Numbered from the stretch's first letter, positions 47,591 through 59,215 are shown. The stretch: 64,000 nucleotides of DNA from Anaeramoeba flamelloides (GCA_027625915.1 JANTQA010000047.1:8060001-8124000); one strand, 5' to 3'. The notes: generated by a model from the letters alone, not told the origin. Numbers and translations: made by a program.

Positions 47591-48473
47591 AACATCTAAC
47601 AAAAATATTATTTATAAAATATTTCAAAAAAAATATAGTGAAATTGGAACATTGATGCAAAGGTGCTGTATTTCATGATAGAATTTTGTTATAAAATTTT
47701 GATTAATTATGATAAATATTTTTCTTTTTCTTTCTTACTTTTTTTGTATCTTATTTATTTTTTTACTTTGAGAAAAATTATTGTTTTTTATTTTGATATA
47801 TATATTTATATTTTTTTTAACATTTATTGTTTTCTTCGATTGAAACAAAAATAAATTTTTTGATTTGATATTTTCTGATTTTTTTTATGATAAAAAATGA
47901 TTTTTTTTGATTGGTATTTTATGATTAATTTTGTTTGATATCATTTGTATTATTTTTTTGTCAAATTTTGATTTTTTTTCTTAATTTTTTTTGTCAATTT
48001 ATGATATTTTATGATATTTTTTGTCGACAAAATTTGTCAATCAAAAAGGTGTCATGTTTTATTTAGATGAGTTTTTTTGACAAATTTCATGACAATTTTT
48101 GTTATTTTTTGTCAAATTTTTTTGTCATTTTTTGACAATTCAAGACAAAAATTTGTCGGGCCTGTGTCTAACAAAAATAATTTTAAATCAAAAAAAATTT
48201 GATCAGTCTTGAACTCAAAGTGAATGAAACAAATTGAGTTCTTTAGATTTTTCCCAATTTGATTTAATTTTTTAAAATCCTTTCTTATTCAAAAACAAAA
48301 TCGAGTTTCTAAAGCCTAAAAGAATTTTTTTTTAAATTTTTTTTTAAAGAGAAAATGAAGCTATTCAAAAAACTCCACTCTAAATGAATTTTTGGAAAAT
48401 GAAGTTATTAATAAAAAGGAGAAAAATTTTAAAGTCAATATTTTATTATTAATTCAATTGAAATAACTCTTAA

Positions 48474-48484
48474 CCCCCCCCCCC
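48474..48484 (+). repeat. C11 homopolymer
   Basis: Eleven consecutive C residues followed by GCC, striking in so AT-rich a sequence. Similar but shorter G/C runs occur at 24921 (C8), 25081 (G6), 31972 (G6) and 223 (G6). Confidence 0.95.
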
Positions 48485-48566
48485 GCCTTTTAAAGAGTTG
48501 TCTCTTTTCTCTTCTTTTCCAAGACTGTTATGAAAATGTTGTTCTCACACCTCAAAATAAATTATT

Positions 48567-48740
48567 TACTGGTTTTTGAATTATAAATGGGAAAAATTTC
48601 AACTTCATTTTACATGTCCTTTTTCAAATAAAGACACAAATTACTACACACTTCTTTAAAAACTCTATTTAGGTAAACACAATATGCAAAATGGAAACGA
48701 AGTGAAAATTTTTTCTTATTTACAATTCAAATACCAGATA
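48567..48740. mobile_element. Family E element, copy 2
   Basis: Left TTACTGGTTTTTGAATTATA then AATGGGAAAAATTTC; right GAAAATTTTTTCTTATTTAC then CAAATACCAGATA. Shorter than copy 1. Confidence 0.55.
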
Positions 48741-49209
48741 TCAAAAAAAGATCTTTCAATTCAAATTCTTCGACTTTTTGAGGATAATACTCAAAAACAA
48801 TAATAAACCCCTAAGAATAACTCAAAATTGAAAAATATTTTTGATTACAATACCTTGGTTTTTTTTCGAAAATATTTCAAATTGAGAAGAGGAATTAAAA
48901 GATCAAAATGCAAATTACTTTGAATTTAAAAGTTTCTACAATAAAAACTTTTAAACACCTTTTGGGATTTCCTTTTCATAGAAAGAGTTTCAGGTTTGTC
49001 CTCGTTCACAAATATTCTTTTTTTTGGATAACTCTTACCAAAATTACAAACAAAAAAGCACACTATCTTTCTAAAATCATTTTTTACGCTTTTGAGCTTT
49101 AAAAACTTAAAGTCTGATTTATTTGAACTTAAAAAATAAGAGTGAATATCAGAAACTCTAATCTTTCAGACTATTTGGTTGAATTTGGAAATTATAAAAA
49201 TGAAAAAAA

Positions 49210-49800
49210 GTAAAAAACTTTTAAAAACAAGAACCAATCTCTGAAAAAAACATTAACTGTCGAGAGAAAAATGGTTGGAAACAAATTTTAATTGGAAACA
49301 TTAATAAAATTGAAAATCAAATCCTATTGATAACTAGGTGAATTTTAGATGGATCCAGGTTTAAATGTGTTACAGGTTCATTAATCTGTGGTGTGTGTAG
49401 AATACTCATTTAAATGGTTGATAACAAAAGTAGATCATGCTATTTTAACAAAAATCCAAGTTTTAGTAAAGTTTACTATTAATTCTGAAAATGGTAATTT
49501 TTAAACTTGCTTTAGAAAAAAAGAGATAAGGTTTTGAAAAAGTAGAATTACATTAGTGGTTATTCTATTAAGTAGATTATTGTTATTTTGTTTAGTTATT
49601 TCACAAACGATTGAAATTAAAACTCTTATTCAGAAAGGTTCCCAATTAAAATTACTGTCCAAGTATTTTTCTCTCAACAGTTAAAATTATTAAAAGATCT
49701 TTCGTTTTCATTTTCAGTTTTTGAGTTGTGTTATTTTCAATTAAAAACTTGTTTCACTTTTTTCCTGTTTCTCCCTTTTTCCAAATGTGGTTACTTAATT
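49210..49800. mobile_element. Family B MITE, copy 4 (degraded, enlarged)
   Basis: The left part has TTTTAATTGGAAACATTAAT, the right part TTATTTTCAATTAAAAACTT and TTTCACTTTTTTCCTG. The interior is longer than in other copies, and TAA flanks are not clear, so it is an old or composite copy. Confidence 0.5.
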
Positions 49801-50241
49801 TTTTTTGTTAAAATTGACATTTTGGTGAAATTAACATAGAATTGTATTTTAAACTTTTTCACGGGTTCTCCCAATTTAGACCAGTCGATTTTTTCTCAAA
49901 AAATACCTGGCAAAAATTGGGAGAACTTGGGAAGGTCCTGGGAAACATATTTCTTGATTTTTTTTTAATAGTCGTTTCTCAGGATAATCAATCATATGTT
50001 GCACCATAACTTTCCCTTAAATGGAAGTTTTAATTTTTAAAACTCCACTAAACCAAATTTTTATCTGACTTTTTTGAAGCTTGAAAAACCTTCGAAATTC
50101 TCAAATGAAAAGAAAAATGAACACTTCTTAAAACTCAAAGAAGATCGATCATAGAAATACTCTTTAATTCAGGTTCTTCATTAATTCTAATTTAATTAAT
50201 GACCTGGTATTCCATTTCCTCTCAGGTACTTTGGTTGTACC

Positions 50242-50329
50242 TATCTATGATGCCTATTTTTTGATGGTTTCCAAGCAGTGCATCTGATTTCTAATCAGAA
50301 GGTCGTAGGTTCGAGCCCTACCTAGACGA
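50242..50329 (+). tRNA. tRNA-Arg(TCT)-like gene with aberrant 5' half
   Basis: The 3' half is canonical: anticodon arm TCTGA-TTTCTAA-TCAGA (anticodon TCT, Arg), then AGGTC, T-arm GTAGG-TTCGAGC-CCTAC with a perfect B-box, acceptor CTAGACG and discriminator A. A T6 Pol III-type terminator follows at 50334-50339. The 5' half does not fold well: TATCTAT pairs with the acceptor at only about 5 of 7 positions, and the D region (TGCCTATTTTTTGATGGTTT...GCAGTGCA) is about 15 bases too long. It is either a tRNA with an insertion in the D-arm or a recent pseudogene. Confidence 0.6.
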
Positions 50330-51600
50330 ATTCTTTTTTATATATTGGACAAAATCAACAAACACAAGAACTAATTTTTTTAACAGGCTAAATCAAAATT
50401 CAAGATTTCTCAAAAAAGATTCTTAAATTAAAATTTTTTTACTGTTTTTTTTGATAGAATAAATTTATAAAAAAAAAAAATTATTTTTCAAAAAAAAAGA
50501 AGAGAAAGATAAAGAAGAAAAGCAAAACAAATATTTGAAGAAAATAGAAAAAAATATTACTTGATAAAAATAGATGATAAAACCCTCAAAAAAATTCCAT
50601 TAACATTATAAAGTTGTTCAAATTTTTTTAAAAATGGTTTAAATATATTATTGTAATTCTTTCAACTATTTTATCTGTGTCTGATTTTGCTTAATATTGT
50701 TTATTTATGTATCTATGCATATATATATATAACATATACTATCAGCATTGTGTTGTTTTGGTTGGTTGTTGGATGTTTTTAAAGGGTTTGAATTTATTTT
50801 AGATAAAATTTTTATTCAAGAAATTTCAAAACTGAAATTATTTTTTCTCATTTTACTTTTTTTTTTGTTATTTATATTAATACTTCATTCACTATTAGAT
50901 TTTAAATTTGATTACAAGATCTATGGTGATTTGATAAAAGGGCATTATTCTAATGACATTGGAACCGTGAAAATATTTGTTGTAAAATCCTATTTATTTT
51001 TAATAGAATTTTATTTGGGAACTTCAATTGAGTATCAATACGAACTTTCTTGTTTTTCTTAATGGTGCGTTGAGAATTATATTTTTTGAAATTTTTAAGA
51101 AAATATATTGATTGGGTCATTTTAGTTTTATTTAGTAAGGTTATCGGTTATCCTTATAATTTGTATTATTCTGCTTATTTTTATTTAATCTTCAAAGTTC
51201 AAGTATAAAAAATAGTGGATATTAGGGAAAAGGGATTCTTTCATTTTGGCTCAAACGATATTATACTTACTCATGTATAAGGTACTTCGAAAAAAGTTAT
51301 GATTTTTATTCACCTACCATTAAAAATTCATCTATTTTTGTGGATGTATTCTTTAATTGACAATACCAAATTAAGTTGAATATTAATACCAATTGAAGAA
51401 ATGACTATGGTATTTATTTCAAAATAAACGTATCAAAATATTTCCAAAAAATGAAAGAAAAAAAAACACTTTTTTGGGTTAAAAATATGTATGACCAATT
51501 TCATCCAAAAAATTTCAAATAAATAAAGAAAGGGTACAAATGATTTTATAAAACAATCAAATTTAGTTATATCACAAGTATAAATTGAAAAAAATTGAAT
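50330..51600. other. Intergenic sequence, no gene supported
   Basis: A plus-strand frame at 50748-51062 (104 codons, no ATG, one hydrophobic stretch LKLFFLILLFFLLFILILH) is the only sizeable ORF. It has no recognisable domain. Otherwise AT-rich sequence. Confidence 0.4.
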
Positions 51601-51699
51601 TTATAAATATTGGATCTCTGGACGAATTACTCATCGTTCCAAAATCAAAATAATCTGAAAAATTGATTTTTCAAGTTTAGAGCTCTATATCTCCTCTAT

Positions 51700-52770
51700 T
51701 TTAGAAGTTATTCTCAATTTTCTATTTTTTGTCAAAAAAAAATTTTTTTTTGAAATTTTGAATTTTTCATTTTTAAAAAAGGTACATTTTAACACAAAAA
51801 TAATTTTTTTAGGGATTTTAAAGATCATCTTACTAGGGTAATTTTTGATCAAAAATGTGATTTTGGTTAAAAAAATTGAAAAAATTAAGTTTTAAAAAAA
51901 AATTTTTTTTATTACTATTTTGATTTTCCCATTTTTGATTTACTCAAAATTTTATATTTATAATATATTTTAAACTACAATAGTTATTAATGTTTTAATT
52001 TTGAATTTTTTTTTTCACTTATATCCAAGTTAATTATAAAAATACATAAGTTACTATGAATATGAGTTGATAAAATGATATATAAAAATCTATTTGACAT
52101 AGACAAAAAAAATTTTTCAAAAATTTTTTATTTTGATTTTTTTTTTGTGAATTTTTTAAATTTAAACTTTATGAGGGTTAGTGGTTTCGAAAATATTTAG
52201 TATTTAAAATAGGTGTTTTTGACTTTTTTCAAAATGGAAAATTTTGAAAAATGTATATAAAAATTTTTTTTCAAAATATTTTTTAAAGTACTAAAAAGGT
52301 GGTAACTTTGAAAAAGAAAATTTTTTTTTTAACATCTCAAAAAAATGATTTTTATTTTTATTTTAACTGAAAAACAAAGTTTAAAAAAAAAAATTTTTTT
52401 CATAGGAAAACTCTAGTAAAATTTCATTTTTTTCTAATTTATCATTAAAAAAATTCACATTATCAATATTTTGAAAAAAAATTTTTTAGACCTCATTTTA
52501 TTTTATCTAAATATTCATTTTTTCAAATTTTTGATAGTGTTATCACTAGAAAAATATAAAAAAATGCTAAAACAATTCAAAAAAATTTTTACTAGAGTTT
52601 CCTATTAAAATGATTTTTTTCAAAAAAAATTTTTTTTATATAAGTTTTTTTCAATTCAATTTTAAGTTTTTTAATTTTTTTACAATGAAAAAAAAAATTT
52701 TTTTTTTAATCATAAAAACTTAGAGTGTTTTTTTTTGAAAAAAAAAATATATATTAGAAAAATTACTCAA
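51700..52770. other. A-tract/T-tract junction-rich region
   Basis: More than ten blocks in which a run of 6-10 A is followed directly by a run of 6-12 T (for example at 51735, 51894, 52106, 52319, 52388, 52627 and 52690). They are separated by ordinary AT-rich sequence over about 1 kb. Such blocks are self-complementary and strongly disfavour nucleosomes. It could be a decayed repeat or a structural region; no gene is present. Confidence 0.5.
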
Positions 52771-52826
52771 TTAAAAATTCAATTTTATTATCTTCAGAAT
52801 TTTATAATTTTAAAAGATCCAATAAT

Positions 52827-52907
52827 TACTCATTAGCTCAGGTGTAGAGCATCGATATCTCAAAATTTGAAAAGTGTGTAGCCGGAGTTCGATTCCCGAT
52901 TAGAGCA
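52827..52907 (+). pseudogene. tRNA-like sequence, decayed
   Basis: It has a good A-box region (TTAGCTCAGGTGTAGAGC) and a B-box (GAGTTCGATTCCC), with GATTAGAGCA as 3' acceptor and a T8 run at about 52921. The acceptor strands pair poorly, the T-stem has mismatches, and no regular anticodon stem forms in CATCGATATCTCAAAATTTG. A tRNA pseudogene is likely; the isotype cannot be assigned. Confidence 0.5.
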
Positions 52908-53113
52908 ATTAAATTTATAGTTTTTTTTAAATTTTTTATATATAATTTGATCAATTAAAGTATACATGTTTGCTACCTGAATTTACCTTTAAATCTTTTC
53001 AAATTTTTTTTTTTCAAAAATTCAAATCCTCTTAAGGTAGCAAAATTCGGATAAATGTTGGTAACTAAGTAGTTTTTTCTGTATTGGGAATAGAAGATTT
53101 TAAGTTATTTTAA

Positions 53114-53316
53114 TACAGTCGGTTTCACTTTTAAGGCACAAACATTCAACGAAATTTAAGGCACAAAAAAAATCTCAAATTAAGGCACAAAATTCAAATT
53201 CTAGTAAAAATAAATTGTAAAAATTAAAATTCCAAATTTTGTGCCTTAATTTGAGATTTTTTTTTGTACCTTAAATTTCGTTAAATGTTTGTGCCTTAAA
53301 AGTGAAACTGACTGTA
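53114..53316. mobile_element. Family A hairpin MITE, copy 7
   Basis: TACAGTCGGTTTCACTTTTA to AAAGTGAAACTGACTGTA with TA flanks; both arms carry the AAGGCACAAA decamers. It shares the variant TCGGTTTCAC with copy 8 only 0.5 kb away. Confidence 0.9.
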
Positions 53317-53435
53317 TACTAACATCTACAATTAAAAAAAAAAAACTTTAAAATTCATTTTAACCTATTGGGGTCACTATATAAACAATATATAAACAAT
53401 CTCAATTTTTCATTTTTTTGGGGGTCTTATATTTT

Positions 53436-53520
53436 TCGAGTTATTGCCCAAAATAGCTGTGAAAAATCACAATTAAAAAATTTGTATATAAAAATCGATT
53501 TTGGGCAATATCTCGAAAAG
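53436..53520. repeat. Small hairpin around GAGTTATTGCCCAAAAT
   Basis: TTTTCGAGTTATTGCCCAAA and TTTGGGCAATATCTCGAAAA face each other across about 45 bases, forming an 18-20 bp stem with one or two mismatches. Function unknown. Confidence 0.6.
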
Positions 53521-53856
53521 TAGATGTCCTAGAGACTTATAAACACCAAAAATCGAAATTTAAGAAAATTTTGAATTTGTTGAGCAATAAAAAAAATTTT
53601 TGATCCCATTTTTATATTTACTCTTGTGATGTTTTCAATTCTTATTGAAAATTTTGTTGAGATTAAACAAGTTATGAAAGCGATTGTTTTCATCAAAAAG
53701 AAAATAATAAAGATTAATCATCACCCTTCAAAAATATCATATAAAATTGAAATCGGAAAATTTTAATAACTTTTATTTATATAATACAATATTATAAACA
53801 AATTGAATTATTATTAAGAATCAATAAATGGAATTTAATAATTTTGTATATTTAAA

Positions 53857-54056
53857 TACAGTCGGTTTCACTTTTAAGGCACAAACTTTCATCGAAATTT
53901 AAGGCAATTAAAATCTCAAATTAAAACACAAAATTCAAATTTTAGTAAAAATAAATTATAAAAAAAAAATTTCAAATTTTGTTCCTTAATTTGAGGGTTT
54001 TTTTTGTGTTTTAAATTTCGTTGAAAGTTTGTGCCTTAAAAGTGAAATTGACTGTA
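53857..54056. mobile_element. Family A hairpin MITE, copy 8
   Basis: TACAGTCGGTTTCACTTTTA to AAAGTGAAATTGACTGTA; a few more mismatches than copy 7, including loss of one CACAAA. Same orientation-defining variant as copy 7. Confidence 0.88.
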
Positions 54057-55443
54057 CTTTTTTTGAATATTTAGTTTAATAAATATTTTTTAAAAAAATT
54101 CCCATTTTTTGGGAAGGGGTTTATATATCTTCCCAAATAGAAATTAAAAGGGGGTTTCTTCCTTTGAAATTTTAATAAAATGTGTTTAATTTTGTGATAC
54201 CACCTACCCAAATAAAAAAAAAATAAAAAAGAGTTTTTTTTTTTTATTAATACAGTGAAATAAAAAATAAATCCTAAAAATTTCACAAAAGAAAATATCA
54301 ATACAGCATTTAAAAAAATCCACAAAAATCCTAAAAATTTCTACTAATTACAATTTAACTATATGCTAGGGTGATCATTTCTTTATTAAATTTCAAAAAT
54401 TATTTTGAAAAAATCACATCTTGTTTTTGATTTGAACAAAAAAAAATTATTCTACATTTAATTTCATTATTACCACGTTTGGAAGTGTTTTCGAAACAAA
54501 CATATAAAATGGGATCAGTACAAAAATTTTCAAAAAAACACAAATTTCCTCTCAAATTTTTACCACACAACTATTTTTGGGCTGTGGTTATTTTATAATT
54601 ATGTATACTTTTTTTTAATAATCACAATTCAAAAAATATAAAATTTTAAAAAAGTGAGTACTATTTTTAAAAAAAAAAATTTCTAACTTTTCAATTTTAA
54701 TAATCGGAAATAAATAAACTTTTAAAAATGGAATAATAACTGGAGTGGGAAGAAAAGACTTTATAAATTTTTTTTTAATCACTTTATTAAAACTTTTATT
54801 TTTTTCAAAAAAGTTGTAATTAAAAACATGTACTAACTTTCTTAAAACTTTATTGTTGAGCAAAGTATAAATTAAAAGAAATTACTCTCCCTTTCAAGAT
54901 CAAAAACTCGAAAAAAGTGTTTTCAAATTATTATCAATTTTTGAAAATAGCTATACATTTTGGAAAAAAATTGTAAATTTACTTTTTTGAACTGGCTTTT
55001 TGTTAAATGTAACTATTTTTTATTGATTAACCAAAGAAAAAACAAGTATTTTTAAAAAGTTAAATTTTATTTTTAATGTTCGTCATAAACAAGAAATTAA
55101 AAATTATAATATTGTATATACATACACATCAATACATATATATAGAATATTTGAAAAAGTCTAAAAGTTTAATATTAAATTGAAAATATGACTAATTGTA
55201 GTCAAAATTCATTTACAAAAAAAGAAGAAGAAGAAGAAGAAGAATATAAAAAAAACAAAAAATGATTAATGAAAAAATTTATAAATTAAGAATTAATTTT
55301 AAAATTAACTTTAAAAAGTATGAGAGAATAATGGTCTTAGATTCAGATTCAAAAACCCAAAAATAAAAATGTTCCTCTTTAAATAGCTTTGGTTTGGATC
55401 TATTTTTACTCAAAAACCATCATAAATAATATAAAAATAAAAA
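54057..55443. other. Intergenic sequence downstream of the ORP gene
   Basis: 3' flank of the oxysterol-binding gene on the minus strand. It holds an (AAG)n run at about 55221-55243 and AT-rich sequence. Two frames of about 83 codons (54071-54325 and 54615-54863, minus) are Lys/Phe/Ile low-complexity and not supported. Confidence 0.45.
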
Positions 55444-57197
55444 TTATTTTCGTGCTTTTTTACGTAAAGTGGCATCTCTTCTTTGCTTAACTTCCAATTT
55501 CTTTTTTTGAATGGCGCTTTTATCAAGGTTACCATTTCTTAATTCAATTAAGTCTTCTCGGAATTGACAATCTGAAAGTAAAACATCTTTATATTGGAAA
55601 AATTCAACTGGGCGAAGTCTTCTTTTTAAGGCCCAATATGTTTGATCGTCAAAATCGATTCTCCCGAGCCAAGATCCATTTACTTCGCAAACAACTTTTT
55701 CTTTGTTTTTTTTGTCTTTTTGGATTATTTGCCCATTGAACATGTCACTGGGGGTCTGTTCCTGTGTTGAAAAGATACTTTTGATCCACCCCTGTGGCTC
55801 TGGGTTAAACGTTAATTCACAAGACAGATTATTAATTGGATCATTATATGTTGCGGTAGAAACATATTCAACAATACGATCGCCCATAACTACGCCTGTT
55901 AGGTGAAGAATTGGAAACGTGTACGTTATTTTACTTCCATCGGCAAAGTCAACTGTAGTTGTGCCGTGTGAGTGTCCGTCAATAGCATACCCTTTGTATT
56001 TACATTTGAATGTTAATCTTCCATGTAAATGGTAGAGTTTATCTTTGTCAATAATTTCGTATGCTGAAATTGGTCTATTCGTGTTTGTATTTAATGAGAA
56101 GAAAAAAAAAGAATATTCATTCAGATTCAAACAAGAATATTTGGGTTTAAATTTATCCAATTCATTTTTTTTTTTTTTATTAAGTTATTTCGGTTTTGGG
56201 TAAAAAATAAAATCGAAGAAATGTAAATCATTTATAATCAAAAAAAAGAAAGCTTACGGATGATGACAAACTTGTTCTGCAAAGACTTCGCTTCCATCAG
56301 CAAAGCACCCTTGAAAAGTTTCACCTAGAATTGGATTAAATGGCTTTTTATTTTAAAATAAAGCACAGAGAAAAAAAAAAATTAAAAAAAAAAAGAAAAT
56401 AAGCAAGGGAATTAACCAAAAAAAAAAAATAAAAAATAAAGTTTGTGTGATTTAGGGACAAAGGAAAGAAATACCTTTTGTTGGGCAACTGTTTGGTGAA
56501 GACCTGCGGTCATGCAAGCAATCACAAGTTTCATTTTTTCTGCTGGATCTTTCTGTTCAGCTGCGAGTTTCAAAAAGAGAGGAGCAAAAGCCAAGCTATC
56601 AAAAATTCGATGCAAATAGGATCTTGGTTCAAAAAGAGTAACAGGGAGTGTGACAGTTGCAAGGTCTTTTTCTGTTTTAAAGATGTTACCAGCTAAATTT
56701 TTGATAACCTCCCAAACAATCCTAAATTAATCAAAGGACAGTAAAAATAATATTAAAAGGATATTTTTGTGGAATAAAAAATCAGAGTTTCAATAAGTAA
56801 GCGTAAGGAGAATCTAAAAGAATATAAAAAGAAAGAAAAGAAAAGAAGAGAAGAGAAGAGAAATCTATGAAAAATTATACCCCCTTTGGTTTTTAATAAT
56901 TTCGTTATTTTTATAGATCCAACCACCATTTGTGTGGCATTGTGGGACTCTTCCCCAATCGTCTTTCACTTGTTTTTTATTTTTTTTATTATATGACGAG
57001 ATTTTAATCGAGCGGCTATTACGAACTTTGACTTGTCTCGGTTTGAAGGACTCAAGAATTTTTGGATCAAAATCCTTCATCATTTTACCATCTTCGTTAC
57101 GAAAATTTAAAGGTTTACGTTTACTTCTTTTTTTTGTTTTTTTTTGTTTGTTTGTGTTTTTGTTTACTTGGATATTACTTTCAACTTGGACAGACAT
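55444..57197 (-). CDS. Oxysterol-binding-protein-related protein (short, Osh4-like)
   Basis: Four exons on the minus strand (57197-56881, 56721-56475, 56343-56258, 56074-55444) join in frame to 426 residues, close to yeast Osh4. ORPs exchange sterol or other lipids for PI4P at membrane contact sites. The diagnostic fingerprint EQVCHHPP (residues about 211-218) is split by the last intron, whose removal rebuilds the second Pro-Pro codon; the two His contact PI4P in the family. Other family blocks are [60 protein letters not shown] and a basic C-terminus. No PH domain, ankyrin repeats or FFAT motif are seen. The N-terminal 80 residues are basic and Asn/Lys-rich, specific to this organism. Start ATG 57195-57197; stop TAA. 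Confidence 0.95.
56075..56257 (-). other. ORP intron 3
   Basis: Donor GTAAGCTTTC after CATCATCC, acceptor CACGAATAG before ACCAATTTC; 183 bp, phase 2. It restores HHPPIS. Confidence 0.92.
56344..56474 (-). other. ORP intron 2
   Basis: Donor GTATTTCTTT after CAACAAAAG, acceptor ATAAAAAG before CCATTTAATCC; 131 bp, phase 0. It restores the family motif KPFNP. Confidence 0.9.
56722..56880 (-). other. ORP intron 1
   Basis: Minus-strand donor GTATAATTTT after CAAAGGGG, acceptor AATTTAG before GATTGTTTGG; 159 bp, phase 2. The joined codon is Gly, giving [16 protein letters not shown]. Confidence 0.85.
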
Positions 57198-58670
57198 TAG
57201 CAGTAGTGTATTATGTGAATTTAAACAAAAGGTTAATTTATCAAAATGATTTTGATTATGAATTTTTTTTTACTTTCCTTTATTATAATTTTTAAATAAT
57301 TTTGTTGATTTTTTTCTTTTTTTTTGTGTTTATTTGAATTTTTTTTTATGCTTGGTCAGTTATGGTGTTTGTTTCTTGAAATTAGTTTTAGTTAAAACTC
57401 AAATAATTAAAAATTAAAGGTTATAAAAATTAAATAAAATTACAATTTTTCATAAAATATTATTTCAGATATTTTGGATCAGTAAGTGGATTTTATATAA
57501 AAGTGTCGAGTCAAAATTCAGACAGGGAATTGAAGATCAAAAGTTATTTATTTGAGAAAATTATAAGGAGGAAAAGAAATTATTTTTAATTTTAAAATAC
57601 ACTTAAAGTCTTTATTAAATTTCATCATACCTTTTAATAAAGTGCTTGTGTTTTGTTACTTTAGTAACACAAAATTAGAAATTATGTTAAAGGGATTTTG
57701 ATAGATTTTCTAAAAAATAATCTTAATTCAAAGCAAATTTTTACAATATTATTTATTCTAATTTAAGATTGTGTCTGACAAACTCACTTTGTTGACTCTG
57801 TTTATAAGTTTTGTCTTAATTCGTCAACCTTCTCATGCTGATAACGAAAACATTTTTTAGAGATCAAATATTTCATTTTTGAAAAGAAATAAATAATTGA
57901 TGATTACATTTGTCACCAAAAGGGAAACCCTTTTAAATTTCAGTCTTTTAATAGCCATTCTTCGAAATTTTTTTGTTTTTCAATTAAGAATAAGGCAAGT
58001 TTTGTGAATAACTCAAAATTCCAATTGGAAAAAATATGAACAGTTGTTCAAAAAACTTGTTCAGAATTGGTTAAATACACATACTACAATTTAAAAACAG
58101 TTTTTTATTGCATAGCGAAGAAATACATATAAATGATTAAATAAATTAATAACGAACATTAAGTTTTGTGGGCTTGATTTCTTAAAGTTCTAATATTAAT
58201 AAAGTAATTCTACTTATGAAAAATCAAATTTTAAAATTGTTTCTTATAAAAAAAGAGACAATTTTTCAAAATTTTTATCTTAAAAAATCAAAAAATATCG
58301 TAAAAATCGAGAAAATTATGAAAAATTTTGGAACAAATTCAATCCATAAATTCAAATTTATTAAAAATATCATAAAGTGTACCTTCAAAATTAACTTGAA
58401 CTTTGGTATACACTTTGTCCAGTAAATTATAGGTTGCTACAATACATGAATCAAAATTCAGTAAATAAATTCTATAAAATTTGATAAATACAATAAAAAA
58501 TTATGAAAATTTTAAAAATATTTTCAACTAATTCCCTTCATAATTTATAATTAACTGAAAAAATAATGGGGTTTACTTCCAAAATTGATAAGGTATTATG
58601 TAACCTTTGGGTAGTAAACTGAATGTTAAATTGGAACAAGAAGAAAAAAAGTACAATCTTTTTTTTTTTT
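57198..58670. other. Intergenic sequence upstream of the ORP gene
   Basis: The probable promoter lies next to 57198, but no motif stands out. The rest is AT-rich with no supported gene; a 69-codon frame at 58216-58425 is low-complexity. Confidence 0.4.
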
Positions 58671-58674
58671 TTTT

Positions 58675-58870
58675 TTACTATTTAAGGGAGGGATTATTGA
58701 TCCCTCTTATTTGCCCGAATTCCTAAATTTTTATTTAGGAATTTAATTAAGGAATCAAAAATAAGTTTATTACCCACTAAGGCCAATAAGAATTTTGTAT
58801 CCTTTTTTATAATAATAATAGAAATATTATTATTATTTAATAAACCCCAATTCAAATTTTTTAACACACC
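58675..58870. repeat. Family I dispersed repeat, copy 3
   Basis: TTATTTAAGGGAGGG, then AATTCCTAAATTTTTATTTA and ATAATAATAGAAATATTATT, inverted relative to 8500-8660. It contains the small hairpin GGGAGGGATTATTGATCCCTC. Confidence 0.55.
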
Positions 58871-59029
58871 AAAATTCGATTTGTGAAAAAAAAAACTTAT
58901 TTAATCAATTCAAGAAGATTTACCAATTTAGAACCATTCACAAATTGAAATATTAACACTTGTTTATAAATTACAATACTCACAAAACAATAAATAAATA
59001 ATCATCAATACAAATAAATCATGGGTGCG

Positions 59030-59215
59030 CTAAAAATTTTGGAGAGAGCAAAACAAAAAAATACTTTAGTAAATTTGTAAAAATTCTATTAGGAATATTG
59101 ATCGATCAAAGGTTAGATACTACCAACTAATTTTATTACGTTCTTCTATTTGGTATAACTCAACTTTAACCTAATATCGATGGTTGAAAAAAATGTTGAT
59201 CTAACAAAACAAATT
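59030..59215. repeat. Family F dispersed repeat, copy 2
   Basis: GCGCTA, then GATCGATCAAAGGTTAGATA, CCAACTAATTTTATT and TTTAACCTAATA match 16376-16530 in the same orientation. Confidence 0.6.

Larger units (their letters stand above)
38757..48166. mobile_element. 9.4 kb giant inverted-repeat structure
   Basis: Outer ends are CACAGGTCCGACA (38757) and TGTCGGGCCTGTG (ending 48166), inverted copies of each other and both flanked by TCT (38754-38756 and 48167-48169). Just inside both ends is dense TTTTTGTCA/TGACAAA sequence (38770-39120; 47930-48150). Further in, arms of about 1.57 kb (39545-41520 without its inserted family B element; 45885-47455) are inverted copies of each other. The centre holds a family K copy, a family A copy and a family B copy. 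There is no transposase ORF. It could be one large non-autonomous element or a nested build-up. Confidence 0.6.

Noticed and set aside
50748-51062. Membrane protein of 104 residues
   Set aside because: No ATG, no recognised domain, hydrophobicity explained by T-rich sequence.
55444-56160. ORP exon starting at ATG 56160
   Set aside because: Residues before RPISAYE are intron translation; the spliced form restores the EQVCHHPP fingerprint.
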